DNA from: JBHIFB01 sp046760905
Lineage (GTDB): Bacteria > Gemmatimonadota > CAZMKB01
DNA length: 23,578 nucleotides
Reading direction: 5' to 3'
Assembly (NCBI GenBank): GCA_046760905.1
Contig: JBHIFB010000046.1
Coordinates: 1 to 23,578 of the forward strand
The notes beneath the pieces are model-generated. The model searched no databases. It was not told where the DNA came from and saw only the letters and a program-made list of their open reading frames with translations. Both the position numbers and the translations under genes were made by a program. Shown here piece by piece: positions 15,481 through 23,468 of this stretch. Each line of letters opens with the position of its first letter. Within the stretch, counting starts at the first letter, position 1.

Positions 15481-17832
15481 TTATGGCGCAGTTGGGGCAG
15501 GCGAGGTAGTCCTGAGCTCAGAAAGCCTTTCCTCCGCCCGCTGCCTTGCAACTTCATTTCGGGTTCCAAGTTCGAGGAACCTCTGGAAGCTCTCCTTCGC
15601 GCTTTCGGTGTTGCCCTGTTCATAATAGAGCTCCCCCAGCAGATAGTGGGCTTCAGGGTGAAGGGGGTTTCTCTGAACGGTGGCTTGCAGTTCTATCATC
15701 GCTTCGTCTTTCCTGCCAGTTTTAATTAGCAAGCGGGCCAGGTTGAAATGGGCGGCTGTGAATTCTGGATTTATGGTCAGCGCCTGCTCGTATGCCGAAA
15801 TTGCCGCGTCGGTATTTCCCATCAGATTCAACAGATTACCAAAGTCATTGTATGCCAGAGCATTGCCTGGATCCCGTCTGAGAGCTTCTTCGTAGCTTTT
15901 CTTCGCTTCTTCTAACCTTCCCAGCTTGATCAGTAAGCCGGCATATGCACGCAAAAGTTGCGGTGACCTGCAGCCCTGTTTGAATGCTCGATCGTAGGTT
16001 TCTTCCGATTTCCTGTAATCTCCTGTCTTCTCATATATTTTGGCGAGAGCGATGTAGTACTCCTCTTCACTCGGGTCGAGGTCAATGGCTCTCATATAGT
16101 GCGAAGCTGCTCTGGAAAGGTTATTCCGGTGATAATAAAAAGCGCCCAAGTTCTGATGAACGGCTACGAGGTCCGGGTTGAATTCAAGCGCCTTCTGAAA
16201 CTCCGCAAGCGCTTTTGCGGTATCATTGCGTTGGTAATAGATTGCCCCTATGAAATTATGAGCCATGGCATTGGAAGAGTCTCCTCTGACAACTTCTTGA
16301 AACGCCGCAAGAGCCTCATCCAGGTTACCGTTTTGCATTTCCTTATGACCTCTGAGTATTAATTCGTGATATTGTATCATCTCCTTCGGATCCCTGAGTG
16401 AAATATCCCTCTTAACAGGTGGTGCCCCGGAAACGTAGCCAAGGGAGAGTAGCTTTTCTTTGTCCTCGGATGACAGACGGGCAGTCTCGGCGAGATCCAT
16501 TTCCTCGACAGGACTTTTGGAGATCATTTCGGCCAGCTGCACGTCGAGTCTTTCAGCCACGTCCTTCTCTGTGTCTATGAGGTTGTTCGTTTCTGTGGGG
16601 TCCCGGGAAATATTGTAGAGTTCGGGAATCGGCGCCTTTATATATTTCCAGCTTGAATTTCTCAAACCGAACACTTTGCCCCACCCGTAGTTAAGATAAG
16701 GGAGCATACTCTCACAGAAGACATATCTATCCGCCCCACTCCTTCCATCTATCACATCGACAAGGCTTATTCCATTAAAATTTGCACGGCATTCTATTTC
16801 AAGAAGGTCTAAAACGGTGGGGACCACATCGGCGAGTGTTACAGTACTTCTTACCCGCACACCCTTAGGAAGTCTTTCTGGGTAGTGAAGAATCAGTGGA
16901 ACCTTCACGGTTGATTCGTAGATGAAAACGCCATGAGTCTGTTCTGAATGCTCCCCCAGGCTCTCACCATGGTCTGCAGCTATAACGATGAGTGTTTTCT
17001 CAAGCAGTTTCTTGTTTTTGAGTTCATCGATGATAGACTTCAGATGATAGTCTACATAGGCTATCTCTCCGCTGTAAGGATCCTCCCGGTACCGTGTTGA
17101 AAAGGGTGGTGGTGGTCTATAGGGAACGTGTGGATCATAGTAGTGAACCCACAGGAAGAAGCGTTCATCCATCCTGTTCCTGAGCCATAAGACGGCTTTC
17201 TTCGTAACCGGTGAGGCGGTCCTCTCGGAAATCTTGGTCATCCTCAGGCGATTCCCTTCGGGAGAGACTAGGACCATCTCATCATGTGAAGTCGGGTCGT
17301 ACATGTCATCATCGTAGTATGTAAATCCCTGGTCAAGACCATATCCCGAATCGAGAACAAATGCTCCTACGACTGCACCGGTGCTGTATCCGTTGTCTTT
17401 CAATATCTCGGCAAGCGTGGTGGCCTTGTCAGATAGTCTGTAAGTCGTGTTTTCACGAACCCCGTGAATGTTTGGATAAAGCCCTGTCAATAATGTTGTG
17501 TGTGAAGGGAGAGTTATTGGCGCCGGCGCTATTGCATTTTCGAAAAGCACCCCGTCTGCTGCCAGGGAATCAATTGTCGGGGTTTCTATCTTCTCGTAAC
17601 CGTAACAGTGGAGCCTGTCGGCTCTCACCGTATCCAGTGTGATGAGGATGAGGTTCCCCCAGCTCTTTTCGATTGTGATTCTGGTTGCAAAGATCACGAT
17701 GACGAGGAGAAAGACGCACAGGAGTGTGTATTTCAAAGCGCTCTTTCTCCTTCTGATAGGGGACCGAGTATGGACGCCTCGCTTTCTTTTTTTACCTGCT
17801 GTTTTCCTTCCTATGCCTTTTCGGGACCCCAA
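15481..17832 (-). CDS. Membrane-anchored alkaline-phosphatase-superfamily hydrolase/transferase (sulfatase-like) with eight TPRs
   Basis: A very basic 30-residue cytoplasmic tail and one membrane segment (YTLLCVFLLVIVIFAT, 35-50) precede an extracytoplasmic sulfatase-fold domain (58 to about 430). Metal ligands are Asp67 (ITLDTVRADR), Asp287 and His288 (AADHGESLGEH), with His235 and His300 in the active site. The nucleophile position is Thr107 in ITLPSHTTLLTG, where formylglycine sulfatases have Cys or Ser in CxPSR. This matches Thr-nucleophile relatives such as LtaS and phosphoethanolamine transferases, so phospho-group transfer or hydrolysis is more likely than sulfatase activity. Eight TPR units fill about 490-770. 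The start is TTG, with an AAGGGGGG-type purine run upstream; no ATG is available nearby. It is third in the asnB-GT4 cassette, 28 bases after the glycosyltransferase stop. Confidence 0.85.
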   Translation of the reverse strand: MGSRKGIGRKTAGKKRKRGVHTRSPIRRRKSALKYTLLCVFLLVIVIFATRITIEKSWGNLILITLDTVRADRLHCYGYEKIETPTIDSLAADGVLFENAIAPAPITLPSHTTLLTGLYPNIHGVRENTTYRLSDKATTLAEILKDNGYSTGAVVGAFVLDSGYGLDQGFTYYDDDMYDPTSHDEMVLVSPEGNRLRMTKISERTASPVTKKAVLWLRNRMDERFFLWVHYYDPHVPYRPPPPFSTRYREDPYSGEIAYVDYHLKSIIDELKNKKLLEKTLIVIAADHGESLGEHSEQTHGVFIYESTVKVPLILHYPERLPKGVRVRSTVTLADVVPTVLDLLEIECRANFNGISLVDVIDGRSGADRYVFCESMLPYLNYGWGKVFGLRNSSWKYIKAPIPELYNISRDPTETNNLIDTEKDVAERLDVQLAEMISKSPVEEMDLAETARLSSEDKEKLLSLGYVSGAPPVKRDISLRDPKEMIQYHELILRGHKEMQNGNLDEALAAFQEVVRGDSSNAMAHNFIGAIYYQRNDTAKALAEFQKALEFNPDLVAVHQNLGAFYYHRNNLSRAASHYMRAIDLDPSEEEYYIALAKIYEKTGDYRKSEETYDRAFKQGCRSPQLLRAYAGLLIKLGRLEEAKKSYEEALRRDPGNALAYNDFGNLLNLMGNTDAAISAYEQALTINPEFTAAHFNLARLLIKTGRKDEAMIELQATVQRNPLHPEAHYLLGELYYEQGNTESAKESFQRFLELGTRNEVARQRAEERLSELRTTSPAPTAP

Positions 17833-17860
17833 CCCTTCCCCCCTTTCGTGTAAAGGGGAT

Positions 17861-19102
17861 TTATATCAGCTGCTCATAGATTTTCATAAGATGGTTATAA
17901 TGGATTTCGGGACTGTGGTGGGTTTCTACGATACGTCGTGCCTCCCTGCCCATTTCAATGACCAGTTTCGGGTGATCCGCCAAATAGTTCAGTTTCTCGG
18001 CCAGATCCTCGATGTTGTTAGGCTCGAATAGCAATCCCGTTCTTCCGTCGATGATCTGTTCCGGGATACTTCCCAGGTTTGCACCGAGAACGGGCTTTCC
18101 CAGCGCGAAACTTTCATACGTACTCATCGGTGTGTTTTCATACCACTTGGAAGGACATATTGTGAAAAGCGACTTTTTGATGATTTCCTTTAACTTCGGC
18201 AGAGGCTGGTACCCCAGAATCCTGACTTTTGAGATATTCCTCTCCTGGACATATTTCTGGATCCGTGCCCCTTCTTCATCTGTAGCCTCTCCGATGATAT
18301 AGAGCTCAGGCTTTATTCTGGCTCTGACATAGGCCTCAATCAAAAATTGAATGCCCTTTTCCTCTGCAATCCTCCCTGAATAGACGATATAACCATCCGA
18401 GGTGAACTCGGGTGTGAAATCCTCCGTGTTGATGAAGCTGGGCACATGGCTGATCTTATCGGCAGGGAAGCCGTAATCGATCATTTTATCTGCCAGGAAC
18501 CTGGACGGAACGATGAATCGATCTATTTTACTGAACGTTCTTTTCATCCTGTGGAATATTAGCGATGCGACCCGGATTGCACTCCCCGCAGTCGATTTCT
18601 GGATGCATTTATATCGCACTGCGTTAAAAAGCGTCTTCTTGCATTCCTCGCACACCCCTTGCTTCCGGAAGAAAAGCTCTGAGGGGCACATCAATTGATA
18701 GTTTGACATCCGGCTCACGATCGGAAGCCCATGTTCTTTCGCGGCGTCTATGACGCTGTATGACATAAACGTGTGAATCTGAAGCGTGTGCATGATGTCC
18801 GGTTCTATGTCTTCAATGAGCCGCCTTAGCTTTGTTTTTGCCTCGAGCGAATAGATGGCATTTAAGGCAAATTTCAATTTATCCAGCATGGATAAGTTCA
18901 ATTCACTAAAATAGATTATTGATGGATCACCAGGTGGCCTTATGAAGTATTTTTGATATGCGCTATTTTTATTTCTCGTGTATGCGACGCTGAAAGGGAT
19001 GAACTTGTGGCCATTATTTTCGAGTAATTCCTTGAGGGAGAACATGTACCTCTCAGGCCCACCCGATACGAAGTAACGACAATTGCTCACAAGGACTTTC
19101 AC
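17861..19102 (-). CDS. GT4-family glycosyltransferase
   Basis: Cytoplasmic GT-B fold enzyme of 413 residues that should transfer a sugar from a nucleotide donor to a growing glycan. The N-terminal Rossmann half begins MKVLVSNCRYFVSGGPERY. The C-terminal half shows VYSGRIAEEKGIQFLIEAY (donor-phosphate Arg244/Lys249) and the EX7E motif with Glu322 and Glu330 in YENTPMSTYESFALGKPVLG. A less common feature is a Cys cluster in the middle (Cys139, Cys151, Cys154, Cys166; MCPSELFF and GVCEECKKT), which could bind zinc and is known from some capsule and EPS GT4 enzymes. It starts with GTG, 17 bases after asnB. Sugar and acceptor are unknown. Confidence 0.93.
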   Translation of the reverse strand: MKVLVSNCRYFVSGGPERYMFSLKELLENNGHKFIPFSVAYTRNKNSAYQKYFIRPPGDPSIIYFSELNLSMLDKLKFALNAIYSLEAKTKLRRLIEDIEPDIMHTLQIHTFMSYSVIDAAKEHGLPIVSRMSNYQLMCPSELFFRKQGVCEECKKTLFNAVRYKCIQKSTAGSAIRVASLIFHRMKRTFSKIDRFIVPSRFLADKMIDYGFPADKISHVPSFINTEDFTPEFTSDGYIVYSGRIAEEKGIQFLIEAYVRARIKPELYIIGEATDEEGARIQKYVQERNISKVRILGYQPLPKLKEIIKKSLFTICPSKWYENTPMSTYESFALGKPVLGANLGSIPEQIIDGRTGLLFEPNNIEDLAEKLNYLADHPKLVIEMGREARRIVETHHSPEIHYNHLMKIYEQLI

Positions 19103-19119
19103 TTTAGATTTTTCACCCG

Positions 19120-21015
19120 CTATTTATCGACGAACGTCTTGCACCATTTCTCGAAAACGATGAGCGACCAGATTTGAAAGCTCATATCCTCTTCCCCGCG
19201 CTTATGACGAGACAGGATGTTTTCGATGTGTTCTCGTCTCAGAAGGCCATGATTGCCGCTTGTGTTATCGAGCAGAAAATCAGCTGCAAGCCCGGCCAGA
19301 TCGTTCCGGAACCATTCACCGAGCGGCACGTTGAATCCCTGCTTCTTCCTATACAGGATGTTTTGCGGTAACAACTCCGACAATGTCTTTTTAAGAATGA
19401 ACTTTCCCATGGTTCCCTTTACCTTTAGACGCCAGGGTATGGTTGAAACGAATTCCACCAGCTTGTGATCCAGCAGAGGGACTCGCGCCTCCAGTGAGGT
19501 TGCCATGCTCATGCGATCAACTTTTACAAGCATATCGTTAGGCAAATATACTTGCGTATCCAGATAAAGCATTTTATCTATCGAAGAAGCTTCTTTCGGA
19601 GGATTCAGGTAACTCAGCACTCTTTCTTCGACATGGAACTGGCCATTCAACTGAGACACAAAATCATCGGAATAGAGCAACTGCTTGGAGCGCAAATCGA
19701 ACACCTGATGCCTGCTGAAAAAGCGTTCCTCTGGTGCTAGTTCGACTCGTTTAAGAATGCGCTTGAGGCGTTCTTTGCTTTCGTTGAACCTGGCGGAAGG
19801 TGTGCTCGGGAGGACGGTCAGCACATTCTGAATGACACCGTTTCTGATGAAACCGGGAATCTTACGGTAGGAGTTCAGGACCGCCTCTGCGTGATATCCC
19901 GGATACCCTCCGAATAATTCATCTCCTCCATCGCCTGTAAGTACAACTGTCACATTTTCACGGGCGATCTTCGAAACAAAGTAGGTGGGAATCGCTGAAG
20001 GATCGGCAAACGGTTCATCCAGGTACCAGATCAAATCATCGATGATTCCCGTCGCATCGGGAGTAACTACGTATTCATGATGTTCGGTGTTGAATAAACT
20101 GGCTACCTGCCGAGCATAGTCTAGCTCATCGTATCTCTTCGCTTCGAAGCCTATGGAAAATGTCTTTACGGGCGAATCGCTCACCTGACTCATTATTGCC
20201 ACTATGGCACTCGAATCGATACCGCCACTCAGAAAAGCCCCGAGCGGGACATCGCTTATCAGCCTGAGCTTGACAGATTCTCTCAGCAGGTCCATCAACT
20301 CTTCCCTGCTTTCAGCTTCGGTCAGCCGGGGATTTTCATTCAGATTGAATCTCCAGTACTGCTCAATGCGGAGTCGTCCATTCTCATAAATAAGAAACTG
20401 TCCAGGTAGGAGCTTTCGCACATTCTTGAATATCGTATCCGGAGCGATGGTGTGCATGAACGAAAAGTAGCAATTCAGTGCAAAATAGTCGAATTCGGTA
20501 TCGAGAGTGGGATCTTGAAGCAGTGATTTGAGCTCGGAGCCGAAGATCAGCTTATCGTTATCGAATGAGTAATAAATTGGTTTTATACCGAGCCGATCTC
20601 GAGCCACCATGAGTCTTTCGGCCTTCTTATCGTAAATCGCAAAGCCAAACATCCCTCGCAGATCATGGACGCATTCCTCCCCCTTCTCCTCGTAAAGGTG
20701 AACGATAGCCTCAGTGTCGCTGCGAGTCGTGAAGTGGTGTCCCTTCGCCAAGAGCTGCTCCCGCAGTTGTTGAAAATTATAAATCTCACCGTTTAATATG
20801 ACTGCAACGTTTCCATCCTCGTTATAGATGGGCTGTTTTCCGGTGGATAAATCAATGATGCTCAAGCGACGCATCCCGAGGCCGACATTTTTGTGGAAGA
20901 AAAAACCTTCATCATCTGGTCCGCGGTGCTTTATGACGTTGCACATCCCGTGTATCAAAGGCTGATCTATCGGCCTCTCGGGATCACGATTGATTTTACC
21001 ACAGATTCCGCACAT
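19120..21015 (-). CDS. asnB: Glutamine-hydrolysing asparagine synthase-type amidotransferase
   Basis: Two-domain enzyme of 631 residues. The N-terminal class II glutaminase domain has Cys2 exposed after Met removal (MCGICGK), RRLSIIDLSTGKQP and LNGEIYNFQQL. The C-terminal synthetase domain has the ATP PP-loop SGGIDSS at 263-269 and the DGGDELFGGYPGYH segment. It could make asparagine, but many members beside glycosyltransferases amidate sugar acids or other cell-surface precursors. Its place as first gene of a cassette with a GT4 and a membrane hydrolase favours that role (inference). GAAGG lies about eight bases before the ATG. A sigma-54-type promoter lies upstream, and the leader contains a TTTAAC/GTTAAA hairpin at 21045-21060. 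Confidence 0.92.
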   Translation of the reverse strand: MCGICGKINRDPERPIDQPLIHGMCNVIKHRGPDDEGFFFHKNVGLGMRRLSIIDLSTGKQPIYNEDGNVAVILNGEIYNFQQLREQLLAKGHHFTTRSDTEAIVHLYEEKGEECVHDLRGMFGFAIYDKKAERLMVARDRLGIKPIYYSFDNDKLIFGSELKSLLQDPTLDTEFDYFALNCYFSFMHTIAPDTIFKNVRKLLPGQFLIYENGRLRIEQYWRFNLNENPRLTEAESREELMDLLRESVKLRLISDVPLGAFLSGGIDSSAIVAIMSQVSDSPVKTFSIGFEAKRYDELDYARQVASLFNTEHHEYVVTPDATGIIDDLIWYLDEPFADPSAIPTYFVSKIARENVTVVLTGDGGDELFGGYPGYHAEAVLNSYRKIPGFIRNGVIQNVLTVLPSTPSARFNESKERLKRILKRVELAPEERFFSRHQVFDLRSKQLLYSDDFVSQLNGQFHVEERVLSYLNPPKEASSIDKMLYLDTQVYLPNDMLVKVDRMSMATSLEARVPLLDHKLVEFVSTIPWRLKVKGTMGKFILKKTLSELLPQNILYRKKQGFNVPLGEWFRNDLAGLAADFLLDNTSGNHGLLRREHIENILSRHKRGEEDMSFQIWSLIVFEKWCKTFVDK

Positions 21016-21120
21016 GTTTATGCCTTCGGATTCACCTTGATGCTTTTAACAAAAGTTAAACGGCGGTTGTTTTATTGGCAAGAAGATATAACTCGAAAAC
21101 TTGCATAACTTAATCGAAAG

Positions 21121-21137
21121 AGCAAGGATAGTGCCAG
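21121..21137 (-). promoter_or_regulatory. Sigma-54 (RpoN) type -24/-12 promoter of the asnB cassette
   Basis: On the - strand, CTGGCACTATCCTTGCT reads from 21137 to 21121. It contains TGGCAC, five bases and TTGCT, with the GG and GC pairs exactly ten bases apart, as in known RpoN promoters. Predicted transcription start is near 21110, leaving a leader of about 95 bases before asnB. It lies directly downstream of the M1 terminator hairpin, so the cassette would depend on this promoter and an activator. An activator site was not identified. Confidence 0.7.
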
Positions 21138-21166
21138 CCGTTTTTGGATCTGTGGAGGGAATGGAA

Positions 21167-21197
21167 ATGCCCCCTCACTCATGAATAGAGGGGGCAT
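21167..21197 (-). terminator. Strong hairpin after the M1 peptidase gene
   Basis: ATGCCCCCTC (21167-21176) and GAGGGGGCAT (21188-21197) form a perfect ten-pair GC-rich stem with an 11-base loop, starting eight bases after the M1 stop. On the - strand only TTTCCATT follows, so the U tract is poor. It is a likely terminator or 3'-end stabiliser. Confidence 0.65.
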
Positions 21198-21204
21198 CCT
21201 GTAA

Positions 21205-23268
21205 CTACTTCATAAGTACCATCTTTCGAGTAGCTCTGAAATCGCCTGCTTCAAGGAGGTAGAAGTAGATCCCTGAGGCAACCTCTGTTTGGTTTCTGTC
21301 CCTTCCATCCCAAACAGTTTGATATGCGCCTGGCTTCTGCATTCTATCGACCAGATTTGTCACCAACCTGCCACGTGCATCATAAATGACAAGCCTGACG
21401 GGGACCGGCTCATCTTTACTACCCTCTCCTGCAGAACCGATCGTATACGAGATCGTCGTACGCGGATTGAACGGGTTGGGATGGTTCTGTGAGAGTGAAT
21501 AGACCATTGGAACTGGTGAGCTCTTTGGTGAATCATCACCGATTCCTACCGGTGGTATCTGACTCGCATATTTCAAAATCCAGGCATCGGGATCGAATGC
21601 TATACCAATGGGTTCTTCCTGGAGTGAAATGTAGAAATCCTGCGTGGCAAGGCTATCCCAGACAACAACGGTGGTATCCCCAGAGGAAAAATCGAATTTT
21701 ATGTCTATGGGCATCTTAAATGGTCCTACACTTGTCTGGGTCTGGTCTATATGGAGATGCACGGTCCAATCGCTCTGTTCCTGCTCCTTCAGCCACCAGT
21801 ACTCGTAAATCGGCCTGTCTTCACCGTATATCCATTCATCGAAGAACCAGTCGAGTTCCATGCCTGACACATCCTCACAAATGCCTAGAAAGTCCTCGGT
21901 CGTTGCGACATTATAAGCATATGAGGGATGTGTTCCATATTGCCTGAGAATCTCGAAGAACACCGAATCACCCACCACGTGCCTGAGCATATGAAGGGCC
22001 CAGCCGCCTTTCTCGTAAACCGTTGAGTTGAAGGTATCATCAGGATCGTAGATGGAACCCGGAAAGCTTCCGTAGTCGATGCTTAACATGTAATCCCTCA
22101 GTCCCGATGCGCCTCCAAGGTGTTCAGCCCAGATGGCCTCGGAATAGGTGGCGAACCCCTCGTTGAGCCATATGTTTATAAAATCGTAGCAGGTGACCAT
22201 GTCGCCCCACCACATGTGAGCGAGCTCATGTGCCACCATCATGTCACGCCTGTGATCGCCGGTTATGGCCCATGCGCTGTAGCTCGTGTTTGTCTGGTGT
22301 TCCATCGCACCACCCCAGGGGAAGGCCGACATTGCGTACTTCTCGTCGTCAAGGAAAGGGTACTCGATCATGAAGGCGCTGACGAAGGCCTCTATCATGG
22401 GAACGGTAACGGAGAAATCGATCTCCGCGTCTAGGCTATCCTGTGGAAAGACCCAGTAGCGGACTTCCATCGAATCCCCACTCTGCGGGTAATACCAGTC
22501 GGCGAAAGTCACATAGTTAGATATTGCCATTGATACGAGGTATGTGGTTATGGGATAGTACTCATGCCACTTGTAGGTCTTCGTCCCATCGCCGTTATCG
22601 ATCACTTCTTCAAGCCTGCCCTCGGAGGTGGCGATAAGACTCTCGTCTACTGTGAGCCATATATCTGCGCTATCTGCCTTGTCTGAAGGGATGTCCTTGC
22701 ACGGCCACCAGGATCGTGCATAGAAGGGTTCGCTCAGGGTCCATACGACGGGGCCCGTGTCATGTTCGTCGAAGCCAAATGACCCCCATCCGTAGCTTAC
22801 GGGAGTCCCATGATAGAAAGTGTTTATGTAAAAATCCTCCCCATTCGAGAGGGTGTCAGGGAGTTCGATTTCTATGACCTCGTTCTGGTGGTTGAACAGT
22901 AGGTTCTCCCCTCCGGATTTCACAGAATCGACCGTCATGTCATTGAAGAAATCCACTGCTACCAGGTGGAAATCGTCCGCGAGGCTGGTCGCTGCCATGA
23001 TGACATTGCCGTCGAGGGTTTCTGCTGTATGATCAACGGTGAGGTTCAATTTATAGTAGAAGACATCGTAATCTTCGCCTGTCGATGGGCGTTCGCCTCT
23101 TGCCCCAAAAAGGGCTAGGTTCCGTTCGTGGTGAGCTCTCTTGAATTCGCGAAGCATCTCATGGGTTTCCCTGATGTCGGTCGGATCGAAGTCGAATATG
23201 GACTGGGAGTAGGAATATTGAAAGACAGTCAGGGTAAGGAGTGTGAGCAATGTGAATTTAATTTTCAT
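21205..23268 (-). CDS. Exported M1-family aminopeptidase with FlgD/type-IX-like C-terminal tail
   Basis: Secreted zinc aminopeptidase of 687 residues from the chosen start. Signal peptide MKIKFTLLTLLTLTVFQYSY. The N-terminal beta domain (DYDVFYYKLNLTVDHTAETL) precedes the catalytic domain: GGAMEH at the exopeptidase (GAMEN) motif with Glu323; zinc site HELAHMWWG with His347, Glu348 and His351; and the third ligand Glu370 in NEGFATY, at the M1 spacing of 18 residues. The usual long C-terminal helical domain is reduced. From about 590 a sorting-type tail follows (SLSQNHPNPFNPRT ... ASGIYFYLLEAGDFRATRKM). The frame extends to GTG at 23298, but GGAGG (23274-23278) five bases before ATG 23268, and the signal peptide, support the internal start. 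It likely trims extracellular peptides. Confidence 0.94.
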   Translation of the reverse strand: MKIKFTLLTLLTLTVFQYSYSQSIFDFDPTDIRETHEMLREFKRAHHERNLALFGARGERPSTGEDYDVFYYKLNLTVDHTAETLDGNVIMAATSLADDFHLVAVDFFNDMTVDSVKSGGENLLFNHQNEVIEIELPDTLSNGEDFYINTFYHGTPVSYGWGSFGFDEHDTGPVVWTLSEPFYARSWWPCKDIPSDKADSADIWLTVDESLIATSEGRLEEVIDNGDGTKTYKWHEYYPITTYLVSMAISNYVTFADWYYPQSGDSMEVRYWVFPQDSLDAEIDFSVTVPMIEAFVSAFMIEYPFLDDEKYAMSAFPWGGAMEHQTNTSYSAWAITGDHRRDMMVAHELAHMWWGDMVTCYDFINIWLNEGFATYSEAIWAEHLGGASGLRDYMLSIDYGSFPGSIYDPDDTFNSTVYEKGGWALHMLRHVVGDSVFFEILRQYGTHPSYAYNVATTEDFLGICEDVSGMELDWFFDEWIYGEDRPIYEYWWLKEQEQSDWTVHLHIDQTQTSVGPFKMPIDIKFDFSSGDTTVVVWDSLATQDFYISLQEEPIGIAFDPDAWILKYASQIPPVGIGDDSPKSSPVPMVYSLSQNHPNPFNPRTTISYTIGSAGEGSKDEPVPVRLVIYDARGRLVTNLVDRMQKPGAYQTVWDGRDRNQTEVASGIYFYLLEAGDFRATRKMVLMK

Positions 23269-23317
23269 GTTGTCCTCCGCAAGTCTTTTCTCCGCCACCG
23301 AGTTGTGTTCTCAATCT

Positions 23318-23346
23318 AAATTAACAACTTATTCCAATGGTGTCAA
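23318..23346 (-). promoter_or_regulatory. Putative sigma-70 promoter of the M1 peptidase gene
   Basis: On the - strand, TTGACA (23346-23341) is followed after 17 bases by TAATTT (23323-23318), a weak -10. Predicted start is near 23311, a leader of about 43 bases. The -35 box is perfect, the -10 poor. Confidence 0.5.
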
Positions 23347-23377
23347 CGAAGACGCGCGGTCACAGAGGGTTTGGAAC

Positions 23378-23468
23378 GGTATCAGGGCTTGGAGTTCTTG
23401 AGTGATTCCCGGGAGCATTTGGGACTCATCTTGGTCGAGCAGGAAGGGGAAAGCCGCATTTTTAAGTA
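23378..23468 (-). repeat. Inner unit of the right-end repeat
   Basis: Read on the - strand, 23468-23432 is identical to window positions 1-37, and the following core (23430 to about 23378) is a diverged copy of the core at 40-85, with GAGTCCC replacing GGGTACCC. The core ends in CCCTGATACC. The 23269-23578 stretch holds no gene: only the M1 leader and promoter and these repeats. Confidence 0.8.

Noticed and set aside
15369..15623. An 84-codon - strand frame at the end of the sulfatase-like gene.
   Set aside because: It overlaps the TPR coding region in another frame, has no recognisable features, and its tail has no independent support.
15481..17832. Annotation as an active sulfatase.
   Set aside because: The formylglycine-forming Cys/Ser is replaced by Thr and the following Arg by His, so sulfatase chemistry is unlikely.
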